This document shows positions 7,440 through 15,238 of a DNA stretch of 64,000 bases, piece by piece; position 1 is the stretch's first letter, and each line of letters opens with the position of its first letter. The stretch is from Telluria mixta (GTDB lineage Bacteria > Pseudomonadota > Gammaproteobacteria > Burkholderiales > Burkholderiaceae_D). Location: assembly GCF_029223865.1 (NCBI RefSeq), contig NZ_CP119520.1:3286001-3350000 (forward strand), written 5' to 3'. A model generated the notes under the pieces. The model saw nothing but the letters and a program-made list of their open reading frames with translations, ran no database searches and was not told the origin of the DNA. The translations under genes and the position numbers were made by a program.

Positions 7440-8797
7440 ACACGCCGCCAGCGCCAGGCCAGGGTCGCCAGCAACAACAGCCACGCCGCCGCCATGGCTT
7501 GGCCGAACACGTCCCCGATACGGCTGTAGACCGTGCCGCCGCGCCCCGTCGGCAGGTCGCCCACGAGCATGCCGGGGGCGTGCGCCGTGCGGCGCTCGGC
7601 GACGATGCGTCCGTGCGCATCGCTCAGCGTCATCAAGCCTTGCGAGGCCGAGCGCGCGACCGCAAAACCGTTCTCGACGCCGCGCACGATCGCCATCCGG
7701 CCATGCAGATACGCGTCGCGGTCGAAGTCCCAGGCGGGCACCAGCATCAGGCCGACGTCGCGCCGGCCGTACCGGCGCAGGTCCTGGGCGAAATCCATGT
7801 CCTTGCAGATGGCGATGCCGGCGGGCAGGCCGCCGACCCGTGTGACCAGTTCGGCGGTCCCCCGCACGTATTCTTCTTCCAGGCCTGGCACCATGCGCTT
7901 CTTCAGGTAGGTGTCGACAGGCGCGCCGGGCCGATACAGCGCGGCGATGTTCAGCCGGCCGCCTTGCGGCGCGGGGGCGTCGAGACCCGCGACGACGACA
8001 CCGCCCGGCGGCGGTGCGAGCACCGCACCGGCCGCCAGGATCTTTTCCGGCACGACGATCGCCGCCGGCCCATGCGCGGTGGCCGCGGCGACCTGGCGCG
8101 CGAACGCGGCGGCGATGCCGGGCCCCGCGTCCGGATGATGGAACACCCGCCCGGCGTACCGGTCGTCGCTCAGCAGGGCGACGCGCACGGACGGTCCCGG
8201 CGGTTGCGCCAGTTGCCAGAACCCGTACAGCAACGCCGCGAGCACCGGGGTCGACCATGCCAGCGCCGCGCCGGTATCGCGCGGCCGGACGCACAGCAGG
8301 GCGAGCCCGGCCGGGACCACGGCCGCGAGGAACGTCAGCCCGGCGATGCCGGCCAGCGCGGCCGTCTGCAGCAACGGCGCGACGTCCACCAGCGCGTAGC
8401 CCAGCGCGAAGAAGCTGCCGTTCGGCGAGACCAGGCTGCGCAGGTATTCCTGGGCCGCCGTCATCACGGCGAACCCGAGCACGGCCACGGCCGCTGGGAA
8501 GCGTCGATGCAGTGCCCGCATGAACAAGACCGTGAACATGAATATCAGCGCCTGGGCGATCGCGAGACCATAGATCACCGGCAGGATCCGGCCATAAAAC
8601 CACATCGGGCCCGCCTCGGCCATCAATCCGGCCGCGAACGCGAGGCTGGCGATCCACCGTGCCCGCGGTGCGCGCAACGCGACCACGAGCAGCGGCACGG
8701 GTGCCGCGAGGACTAGCCAGCCGAGCTGTCCCGTGTCGCGGCTCACCGCCAGCAGGGCGCCGGACAGCAGCGCGGCCAGGATGCTCCATGTTGTCAT
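7412..8797 (-). CDS. Lnt-like membrane nitrilase-fold N-acyltransferase paralogue
   Basis: A 461-residue protein with about six N-terminal transmembrane helices, a periplasmic nitrilase-fold domain (~215-440) and a C-terminal transmembrane helix, the layout of apolipoprotein N-acyltransferase. Candidate catalytic residues are Glu in VVPEKI, Lys in TYLKKRMVPGLEEE and Cys in GIAICKDMDF; the GRMAIVRGVENGF segment matches the Lnt region after the cysteine. It is somewhat shorter than typical Lnt (~510) and divergent in the membrane half. Its setting beside a MarR/monooxygenase pair is not the usual ybeX-lnt context, so it may be a paralogue acylating another substrate. Start at 8797 follows GAGGAGACG. 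Confidence 0.85.
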   Translation of the reverse strand: MTTWSILAALLSGALLAVSRDTGQLGWLVLAAPVPLLVVALRAPRARWIASLAFAAGLMAEAGPMWFYGRILPVIYGLAIAQALIFMFTVLFMRALHRRFPAAVAVLGFAVMTAAQEYLRSLVSPNGSFFALGYALVDVAPLLQTAALAGIAGLTFLAAVVPAGLALLCVRPRDTGAALAWSTPVLAALLYGFWQLAQPPGPSVRVALLSDDRYAGRVFHHPDAGPGIAAAFARQVAAATAHGPAAIVVPEKILAAGAVLAPPPGGVVVAGLDAPAPQGGRLNIAALYRPGAPVDTYLKKRMVPGLEEEYVRGTAELVTRVGGLPAGIAICKDMDFAQDLRRYGRRDVGLMLVPAWDFDRDAYLHGRMAIVRGVENGFAVARSASQGLMTLSDAHGRIVAERRTAHAPGMLVGDLPTGRGGTVYSRIGDVFGQAMAAAWLLLLATLAWRWRRVQASPARRM

Positions 8798-8815
8798 TGC
8801 ACGTCTCCTCGTATC

Positions 8816-8855
8816 CTTGTGTTGTTGTAAAGACGAATATCTACCACAACACAAG
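8816..8855. repeat. Inverted repeat in the Lnt-like / GGDEF-EAL divergent region
   Basis: The arms CTTGTGTTGT (8816-8825) and ACAACACAAG (8846-8855) are perfect 10-bp inverted repeats, extendable to 12 of 13, around a 20-base AT-rich spacer. It lies 18 bases upstream of the Lnt-like ATG. It could be a regulator site for the divergent pair or a 5' UTR hairpin of the Lnt-like mRNA. Confidence 0.6.
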
Positions 8856-8943
8856 CGGCTTCTGCATCCTGTACGTACGGAAGTTGAATTTTTCTGAAAC
8901 CGGCGTACTTTCCTATTCAGGATCGTCTGGCAAGGGGCGAGCA

Positions 8944-11655
8944 ATGTATCGCAGACTATTGACGTACTTGCGAACACGCGTTGCGGCAGCACGGCACGCG
9001 CGCGACGGCGCCCCTGCGTTCTGGAAGCAGCACCTGTGGCGGCTGCTGGCCTGGCCGCTGGGCGCAGCGGTCGTGCTCGTGCTCGGCTGGTTCTTCCTGT
9101 TCCAGCGCCTGGAGGCCGAGCGCAGCGAGCTCGAATTCAAAACGCTGCAAAGCGCCCGTACGCTCGCGGGCGGCTACGCCGGACAGATCCAGCGCGCCGT
9201 CGACACGATCGAACAGACGGTCCGGTTCGTGAAATATGAGTGGGAGGCCAGACAGGGCGCCGTGCACCTGGGCTATGCGGACGAGCATGGCCTGTTCCTC
9301 GATGCGTCGCGCCTGCTCGTGGCGATCGTCGATGGCGAGGGCCGGGTGCTGACGTCCACCGCGCCGACGACGATGTCGCCACCTGCCGTCGCCTACATCC
9401 TGCCCCGCGTGCGCAGCGGCATGCCGGTCAACTTCTTCGTGGACGAGGTGCCGGTCGAAGGACGCAGCGGCCGCAGGCACCGCCTGCTGTTCGCGTGGGA
9501 ACTGTCGGACCACGACGGCAGGTTCGCGGCCGCCATCGTCGTCGCGGTCGATCCCGCGTATTTCACGATGGGCGATGCGGACGCGGTGTTCCGCCAGGAC
9601 GGCCTGCTGGCCATCGTCGGCGACGACGGGCGCACGCGCGCGCTGCGGTCGGAAGGGCCGGCGGGCACCGTCCGCACACCGGCGTTCGTGCATGCGCCGC
9701 CGCTGCGGCTGTCGTCCGGCAGCGAACTGGTCGACGGGGCGACATGGTTCGGCGACGGCCGGCCGCGCTACGTCGGCTGGGAACACGTGGACCGGCGCGG
9801 CGTGAACGCGGTGGTGGGACTCGACCAGGAAGCCGCGCTCGCGCCGTGGGCCGCGATGCGCGCCGCGTGGACCGGCAGCGCATGGGCGGGCACGGCGGCC
9901 GTCCTGCTGTTCACGGTGCTCGCGATGAGCAATTCGCTGCGCCTCGCGCGCCGCGACCGCGACCTGCGCGTGATCCGCGACACGTACCGGATGGCCACCG
10001 AGGCCAGCAACGAAGGCTTCTACATGCTGCGTCCGCAATGGGACGAGCAGGGCGCGGTGACCGACTTCGAGGTCATCGACTGCAACCGGCGCGCCGCGGA
10101 ACTGGTGGCACGCGAACGCCGGGACCTGATCGGCAAGAAGGTGACGGAACTGTACGAAGGCGAGACCCTGGCCACGCGCATGGACAGCCTGCGCCGCGCG
10201 ATGGAAAGCGGCTACAACGAGGTGACGCTGGGGCGCCCGCAAGAGAGCTTCCCGGCCAAGTGGGTGACCCTCAAGATGTTCCGCTACGGCGACAATCTCG
10301 CCGTCTCGGCCCGCGACGTCACGGAAGAACGCGCCCACGAAGAGGAACTGGTCCGGCGCAGCAACGAAGATCCGCTCACGCGCCTGCCCAACCGCTACTG
10401 GGTCGAGGGCCACCTGCGCGATGCCATCGCCCGGGCCGAAAAGGACGACAAGATGTTCGCCCTGCTGTTCATCGACCTCGACGGCTTCAAGGCCATCAAC
10501 GACACCTGGGGCCATGCCGCCGGCGACGAGCTGCTGTGCACGGCCGCGCACCGCCTGAAGGAAGCCGTCCGGCCGCACGACTGCGTGACACGCTTCGGCG
10601 GCGACGAGTTCGTGATCGTGCTCGAGAATATCGCCGACGCCCTCGACGCGGCCCAGGCGAGCGAGCGCATCCAGCGCGCCTTCCGTCGCAGCATCCGCTT
10701 GTCCTATGGCGAGTACGTGGTGGGCACGTCGATCGGCATCAGCCTGTTCCCCGCGGACGGCAAGGAACCGCGCGCGCTGCTGCAGAATGCCGACGTCGCG
10801 ATGTATTCGGCGAAGATGAACGAGCGGGGCAGCTACCGCTTCTTCGACGGCAAGTTCCACGACCAGCTGAAGGCGCGCCTGGAGCGCATCCGCGAGCTGC
10901 GCCACGCGCTGACGGCCGACCAGTTCGTCATGTACTACGAACCGCGCGTGAACCTGGCGGACGGCTCGATCACCAGCCTGGAAGCGCTCGTGCGCTGGGT
11001 GCACCCGACGCGGGGCGTCGTCGCGCCTGCCGAATTCGTTCCCCTCGTCGAGGAAACGGGCCTGGTGCTCAAGCTCGGCGATCTCGTGATCGACAAGGTC
11101 TGTGCCCAGCTGGCCCGCTGGGCGCAGAACGGCGACAAGCTGGTGCCCGTATCGATCAACATCTCGCCGCGCCAGTTCAACGATACGGACGTCGCGCAGA
11201 CGCTGCGGCGCGCACTGGAACATCACGCGGTCGACCCGCGCCTGGTCGAGGTCGAGCTGACGGAGTCGTCCGTGATGAACGAGACGGCATCGGTCGTGAG
11301 CGCGATCCAGGCGATCCGCGAGGCCGGGATCAAAGTGCTGCTGGACGATTTCGGCACCGGCTATTCGTCGTTGTCGCAGCTGTACAAGCTCAATTTCGAC
11401 GGTCTCAAGATCGACCGCGCCTTCATCGTCCAGCTCGGCAAGACCGAGGGCGGCATCGTGATCGTTCGCGCGATCGTGACGATGGCGCGTGCGCTCGCGA
11501 TGCGCGTGGTGGCGGAAGGCGTCGAGACGATGGAGCAGGTCGACATGCTGCGCGCGCTCGATTGCGACGAGATCCAGGGCTGGCTGATCTCGAAGGCCAA
11601 GCCGCCGGCGGCGTCGCAGCCGGTGGCGCGCAATTTCGTGCTGCAGGAGGCGTAG
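8944..11655 (+). CDS. Membrane PAS-GGDEF-EAL c-di-GMP enzyme
   Basis: A 903-residue inner-membrane sensor. Two transmembrane segments (~residues 35-58 and ~310-330) flank a ~250-residue periplasmic region resembling a Cache-type sensor. A PAS domain (~345-455) is followed by GGDEF (signature intact at 552-556, RPHD I-site five residues before) and EAL (EALVR at 680, LTESSVMNE, DDFGTGYSSL, KIDRAF, VAEGVET). All key residues for synthesis and for hydrolysis of c-di-GMP appear present, so net activity cannot be predicted. The usual QGYLFSKP ending is QGWLISKA. ATG at 8944 follows AAGGGGCGAGC. It ends 3 bases from the convergent TonB-like gene. Confidence 0.93.
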   Translation: MYRRLLTYLRTRVAAARHARDGAPAFWKQHLWRLLAWPLGAAVVLVLGWFFLFQRLEAERSELEFKTLQSARTLAGGYAGQIQRAVDTIEQTVRFVKYEWEARQGAVHLGYADEHGLFLDASRLLVAIVDGEGRVLTSTAPTTMSPPAVAYILPRVRSGMPVNFFVDEVPVEGRSGRRHRLLFAWELSDHDGRFAAAIVVAVDPAYFTMGDADAVFRQDGLLAIVGDDGRTRALRSEGPAGTVRTPAFVHAPPLRLSSGSELVDGATWFGDGRPRYVGWEHVDRRGVNAVVGLDQEAALAPWAAMRAAWTGSAWAGTAAVLLFTVLAMSNSLRLARRDRDLRVIRDTYRMATEASNEGFYMLRPQWDEQGAVTDFEVIDCNRRAAELVARERRDLIGKKVTELYEGETLATRMDSLRRAMESGYNEVTLGRPQESFPAKWVTLKMFRYGDNLAVSARDVTEERAHEEELVRRSNEDPLTRLPNRYWVEGHLRDAIARAEKDDKMFALLFIDLDGFKAINDTWGHAAGDELLCTAAHRLKEAVRPHDCVTRFGGDEFVIVLENIADALDAAQASERIQRAFRRSIRLSYGEYVVGTSIGISLFPADGKEPRALLQNADVAMYSAKMNERGSYRFFDGKFHDQLKARLERIRELRHALTADQFVMYYEPRVNLADGSITSLEALVRWVHPTRGVVAPAEFVPLVEETGLVLKLGDLVIDKVCAQLARWAQNGDKLVPVSINISPRQFNDTDVAQTLRRALEHHAVDPRLVEVELTESSVMNETASVVSAIQAIREAGIKVLLDDFGTGYSSLSQLYKLNFDGLKIDRAFIVQLGKTEGGIVIVRAIVTMARALAMRVVAEGVETMEQVDMLRALDCDEIQGWLISKAKPPAASQPVARNFVLQEA

Positions 11656-11658
11656 GCG

Positions 11659-12357
11659 TCACCGGTTCACCCATGAGAACCGGAAGGGCTCCCACGACGG
11701 GACCGGGACCTTGTCGATCGTCGCTGCCACGAAATGGCATTTGCGCGCAGTGGCCAGCGCGGTCCGATCGAGGATGGGTTCGCCGCTCGAGCGGGCAACG
11801 CGCGCATCCGTTACCCAACCATCGACGTTGATCAGCACCGCCAGGATCACATCGCCGGCGAGCCGGCGCTCTTCGGCGGACCATGGCAGTCTCGGACGTG
11901 CGCAATTGTCCGGATTGACCACGGCGCGCACTTTGACGGGAACGCGGCCGCCATCGCCTGCGCCCGCTCCCTCGCTCCTGTCGCCGGCACCGGCGGTGCC
12001 GTCGCCGTCGGGCCTGCCGCCGGCCGGCTCTACCGGCACGGCATTGTCGACGATGGTGGCGGCCACCTCGGTGCGCGGCACGACGTCGATGTCGCGCGGC
12101 GTCGGTGCGGCGGCTTCGCGCCCCGGCGGCCGCGGCCTGTTCCTGGGCCGCGGCGGCGGCGGTGGGGGAGGTGGCTCGACGATCTTCGGCGCGACGAGGG
12201 TCAGCAGCATGACGGTTTGCGGCGTCCTCGGGCGCTCGATGCGGTCATGTGACACGAAGGCGAACAGGGCCAGTACGTGGAGGGCGAGAACGACGGCAAG
12301 CCTGGGCAGCGCGTGCCGTGGGCGGTCGAATGCAGTGTGGGGTCGCACGATAACCAT
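11659..12357 (-). CDS. TonB-family energy transducer (stand-alone)
   Basis: A 232-residue TonB-like protein: an N-terminal signal-anchor helix (RLAVVLALHVLALFAF), a proline/arginine-rich periplasmic linker (VEPPPPPPPPRPRNRPRPP), a Gly/Asp-rich stretch, and a C-terminal TonB domain from ~150 (VILAVLINVDGWVTDARVARSSG, LDRTALATARKCHFVAA). It would transmit proton-motive energy to outer-membrane receptors. No ExbB/ExbD genes accompany it; the full tonB-exbBD set is at ~60 kb. It may share that ExbBD pair and serve a dedicated receptor, possibly the one at 1282-3303, but that link is only inference. Confidence 0.88.
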   Translation of the reverse strand: MVIVRPHTAFDRPRHALPRLAVVLALHVLALFAFVSHDRIERPRTPQTVMLLTLVAPKIVEPPPPPPPPRPRNRPRPPGREAAAPTPRDIDVVPRTEVAATIVDNAVPVEPAGGRPDGDGTAGAGDRSEGAGAGDGGRVPVKVRAVVNPDNCARPRLPWSAEERRLAGDVILAVLINVDGWVTDARVARSSGEPILDRTALATARKCHFVAATIDKVPVPSWEPFRFSWVNR

Positions 12358-12489
12358 CTCCGGCTACGGTGGTTATCCATGGTATGGCAACAATGCTGTG
12401 TTGCCAATGCGACGAGGGTGCGCCGGTTGAACCGCTGCGCCCCGCGCACGGTCAAACATCGGTGCACGCAACTTCTGGAAGGATCTCAC

Positions 12490-12885
12490 ATGGCTAAATT
12501 TCTGGTTGAAGCGAGCTATCTCAGCGAGGGGATCAACGGCCTGTTGAAGGAAGGCGGCACGCGGCGGCGCGAGGCCGTCGATCAATTATTCCATTCGCTC
12601 GGCGGGAAGGTCGAAGCCTTTTATTTCGTGTTCGGCGACAGGGATGTCGTCATCATCGGCGAGCTTCCCGACAACACCGCCGCCGCGGCGCTGGCGCTCA
12701 GGGTCGATGCCGCCGGCGTCACCACGTGCAAGACGACGGTGCTGCTGACGCCCCAGGAAATCGATGCAGCCGTGACCAAGACCGTGACCTATCGTCCACC
12801 GGGCCATGACATACCCCCGGAGGTCGCCAACTGGGAAGGCGAAGGTGGGCATCTTGCGCCAGGTGCGCAAGATGGAAATGAATGA
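12490..12885 (+). CDS. GYD-domain protein
   Basis: A 131-residue small soluble protein starting AKFLVEASYLSEGINGLLKEGG, with EAFYFVFGDRDVVIIGELPDN in the middle. This matches the GYD family, ferredoxin-like-fold proteins of unknown biochemical role that are widespread in soil Proteobacteria. It is divergent from the TonB-like gene, with 132 bases between the starts. Its stop lies about 20 bases before the terminator of tRNA-Lys copy 2, which reads the other way. No operon partner is visible. The last ~20 residues (EGEGGHLAPGAQDGNE) look disordered. Confidence 0.88.
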   Translation: MAKFLVEASYLSEGINGLLKEGGTRRREAVDQLFHSLGGKVEAFYFVFGDRDVVIIGELPDNTAAAALALRVDAAGVTTCKTTVLLTPQEIDAAVTKTVTYRPPGHDIPPEVANWEGEGGHLAPGAQDGNE

Positions 12886-12900
12886 ATGGGAATATTGCAG

Positions 12901-12935
12901 AAACAAAAACGCCAGCTCGTGAAAGCTGGCGTTTT
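12901..12935 (-). terminator. Terminator of tRNA-Lys copy 2
   Basis: A perfect 12-bp stem (AAAACGCCAGCT / AGCTGGCGTTTT, 12906-12935) with a 6-base loop, followed on the minus strand by GTTTTTGTTT. It is nearly identical to the terminator at 13288-13323, so it was duplicated with the tRNA. It may also stop the convergent GYD gene. Confidence 0.87.
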
Positions 12936-12945
12936 CGTTGAATCT

Positions 12946-13021
12946 TGGTAGGCCGTGCTGGGCTCGAACCAGCGACCAACGGATTAAAAGTCCGCTGCTC
13001 TACCAACTGAGCTAACGACCC
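12946..13021 (-). tRNA. tRNA-Lys (anticodon UUU), copy 2
   Basis: A 76-base tRNA with encoded CCA, identical to copy 1 except in the T-arm, which is GCTGG-TTCGAGC-CCAGC and fully paired. The anticodon loop is CTTTTAA. On the minus strand a TATAAT (-10, 13033-13038) lies just upstream; the -35 is weak. Confidence 0.97.
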
Positions 13022-13058
13022 GAAGAGGCAGCATTATAGCGGCTCGGCCGCCGTTCGC

Positions 13059-13172
13059 CTAGCGCCCGCGTCGGCCCGTGCGTACGGGCGGCGTGGCGGC
13101 GGTGATCGCGAAGCTGCCCAGGACGAAGGCGGCGGCAAACGTGGCGGCAAACAGGGTCGACAAGGTACGCAT
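13059..13172 (-). CDS. Small secreted or membrane peptide between two tRNA-Lys genes
   Basis: A 37-residue reading frame, ATG at 13172, preceded by a plausible GGGAG ribosome-binding site. The N-terminal two thirds is a signal-peptide-like hydrophobic segment (LSTLFAATFAAAFVLGSFA); the tail TPPVRTGRRGR is basic. If real it is either an exported short basic peptide or a single-pass membrane peptide. It lies between tRNA-Lys copies 2 and 3, inside a locally duplicated segment. I do not recognise it, and its small size makes it uncertain. Confidence 0.4.
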   Translation of the reverse strand: MRTLSTLFAATFAAAFVLGSFAITAATPPVRTGRRGR

Positions 13173-13287
13173 GATGGCTCCCGGCGAATGGCGGATGCGA
13201 TGTTCGGTTTCCGCATTGACGCTACCAAGTATAGGCAGCCGGGGCATCGAGTTGGTTGCTGAAGGGCAACAAACAATTCTGAAGGGG

Positions 13288-13323
13288 AAAACAAAAACGC
13301 CAGCTCGTGAGAGCTGGCGTTTT
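13288..13323 (-). terminator. Terminator of tRNA-Lys copy 3
   Basis: A perfect 12-bp stem AAAACGCCAGCT (13294-13305) / AGCTGGCGTTTT (13312-13323) with a CGTGAG loop, then a U-rich tail on the minus strand. It differs from the copy-2 terminator by one loop base. Confidence 0.87.
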
Positions 13324-13333
13324 CGCTGAATCT

Positions 13334-13409
13334 TGGTAGGCCGTGCGGGATTCGAACCTGCGACCAACGGATTAAAAGTCCGCTGCTCTACCAGCTGAGC
13401 TAACGACCC
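13334..13409 (-). tRNA. tRNA-Lys (anticodon UUU), copy 3
   Basis: A 76-base tRNA with encoded CCA. It differs from copy 1 at D-loop position GCTGG (instead of GTTGG) and in the T-loop (TTCGAAT). The T-stem GCAGG/CCCGC carries the same A-C mismatch as copy 1. A minus-strand TATAAT lies about 14 bases upstream (shared context GCATTATAGCGG on the plus strand). Confidence 0.97.
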
Positions 13410-13464
13410 GAAGAAGGCACGCATTATAGCGGGTCGTTTTGATTTACGCCAGAGGTAACGTAAA

Positions 13465-15237
13465 TCAGTGTGCAACCGTGGATTTCAGCACTTCCTCCAC
13501 CGTCGTCACGCCCTCGATCACCTTGTAGGCACCGGCGATGCGGAGCGGCTTCATGCCGTCGGCGATGCTTTGCTGGCGCAGCGCCGCCAGGTCCGTCTTT
13601 TCCTGCAGGCGTTGCGAGAAGCTTTCGGTCACGGTGACGAGTTCGTACAGGCCCGTGCGGCCGCGGAAGCCCGTCTGGCGGCATTCCGGGCAGCCGATCG
13701 GCCGGTAGACGGTCGTCGGCTTCGGCAGGTTCCAGGCACCGCCCAGCGCCTGCCAGACGTCGTCGGACAGCTCGCCGTCCGCCGCCTTGCAGTGCGGGCA
13801 CAGCGTGCGCACGAGGCGCTGGGCCATGATGCCGATCAGGGTCGCTTCCAGCAGGTAGTAGGGCACGCCCAGTTCCAGCAGGCGCATGACGGCCGAGGGG
13901 GCGTCGTTCGTGTGCAAGGTCGACAGCACGAGGTGGCCGGTCAGCGCGGCCTGGATCGCCATCTCGGCCGTCTCCAGGTCGCGGATCTCGCCGACCATGA
14001 TGATGTCCGGATCCTGCCGCATCAGCGCGCGCACGCCGTCGGCGAACGACAGGTCGATGCCCGGCTGTACCTGCATCTGGTTGAACGACGGCTCGACCAT
14101 CTCGATCGGGTCTTCGACCGTACACACGTTGACTTCGCTCGTGGCCAGCGCCTTCAGCGTCGTGTACAGCGTCGTCGTCTTGCCGGAGCCGGTGGGGCCG
14201 GTGACGAGGATGATGCCGTGCGCACGCTTCGTCAGCGCATCCCAGCGCGCCGCGTCGTCGGGCGGGAAGCCCAGTTCCGGCAGCGTCTTGACGACGACTT
14301 CCGGGTCGAAGATGCGCATCACGAGTTTTTCGCCGAACGCCGTCGGCATCGTGGACAGGCGCAGCTCGACTTCCTGGCCGTCGTTCGTGCGGGTCTTGAT
14401 GCGGCCGTCCTGCGGGCGGCGTTTTTCGATGACGTCCATGCGGCCCAGCAGCTTGATGCGGGCCGTCATGGCGATCATCACGACGGCCGGCACCTGGTAG
14501 ACCTGGTGCAGCACGCCGTCGATGCGGAAGCGGATGGCGCCGGCGTCGCGCTTCGGCTCCAGGTGGATGTCCGACGCGCGCTGCTCGAACGCGTAACTCC
14601 ACAGCCAGTCGACGATGTTGACGATGTGCTGGTCGTTGGCGTCGACCTGTTTATTGGTCTTGCCCAGTTCGACCAGTTGCTCGAAGTTGTTGCGCAGGGC
14701 GAGGTCCTGGCCGCTGGACTTGTTCGCGTCGCGGATGGATTTCGCGAGGCTGAAGAATTGCGAGATGTATTGCGCGATGTCGAGCGGATTCGCGATCACG
14801 AGCTCGATGCGGCGGCGCGAGATGCGCGCGATTTCGTCCTGCCATTCAGTGCGGAACGGGTCCGCCGTCGCGACGACCAGCGTGCCCGGCCCCAGTTCCA
14901 CCGGCAGGATGTTGAAACGCGCCGCATAGCTGGCCGACATCACGTCCGCGACTTTCGTGAAATCGATCTTGAGCGGATCGATGCGGAAGAAGGGCAGGCC
15001 GACCTTGCCGGCGCACCATTCGCTGAGCACGTCCAGCGTGAGCAGTTTATGCGGTGGTTTTGCCGACACGATCTTGCACTGCGCGACCGCCGTCAGCGGG
15101 TGCATCGAGCCGACGGCATTCTTGAGGATGCTTTGCGCCTGGGCGAAGTGCGGCTTGACGGTCGATTTCTCGACGATGCCGTCGGCCAGCAGCCATGAAA
15201 AAATGGTTTGCAGGTCGAGGGCTTTGGGCTTGTGCAT
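13465..15237 (-). CDS. Orphan GspE/PilB-type secretion or pilus ATPase
   Basis: A 590-residue hexameric-motor ATPase of the GspE/PulE/PilB family. It has an N-terminal T2SSE_N-like domain (~80-170), the linker ASDIHLEPKRDAGAIRFRID, Walker A GPTGSGKTTT (~345), the Asp box VCTVEDPIE, Walker B IIMVGEIRDLETAE, the His box LSTLHTNDAPSA, and a zinc-binding CPHC/CPEC pair (~490-535). These motors drive type II secretion or type IV pilus assembly, yet no GspF, pseudopilin or secretin gene is nearby. It directly follows the SpeE-like gene with a 1-base gap, so the two are coupled. It may supply a distant system or have a separate role. Confidence 0.93.
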   Translation of the reverse strand: MHKPKALDLQTIFSWLLADGIVEKSTVKPHFAQAQSILKNAVGSMHPLTAVAQCKIVSAKPPHKLLTLDVLSEWCAGKVGLPFFRIDPLKIDFTKVADVMSASYAARFNILPVELGPGTLVVATADPFRTEWQDEIARISRRRIELVIANPLDIAQYISQFFSLAKSIRDANKSSGQDLALRNNFEQLVELGKTNKQVDANDQHIVNIVDWLWSYAFEQRASDIHLEPKRDAGAIRFRIDGVLHQVYQVPAVVMIAMTARIKLLGRMDVIEKRRPQDGRIKTRTNDGQEVELRLSTMPTAFGEKLVMRIFDPEVVVKTLPELGFPPDDAARWDALTKRAHGIILVTGPTGSGKTTTLYTTLKALATSEVNVCTVEDPIEMVEPSFNQMQVQPGIDLSFADGVRALMRQDPDIIMVGEIRDLETAEMAIQAALTGHLVLSTLHTNDAPSAVMRLLELGVPYYLLEATLIGIMAQRLVRTLCPHCKAADGELSDDVWQALGGAWNLPKPTTVYRPIGCPECRQTGFRGRTGLYELVTVTESFSQRLQEKTDLAALRQQSIADGMKPLRIAGAYKVIEGVTTVEEVLKSTVAH

Positions 15238-15238
15238 G

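Noticed and set aside
13000..13420. CRISPR-like array from the repeated tRNA-Lys/terminator motif
   Set aside because: Only two units, which fold as tRNA and terminator; no cas genes in the window.
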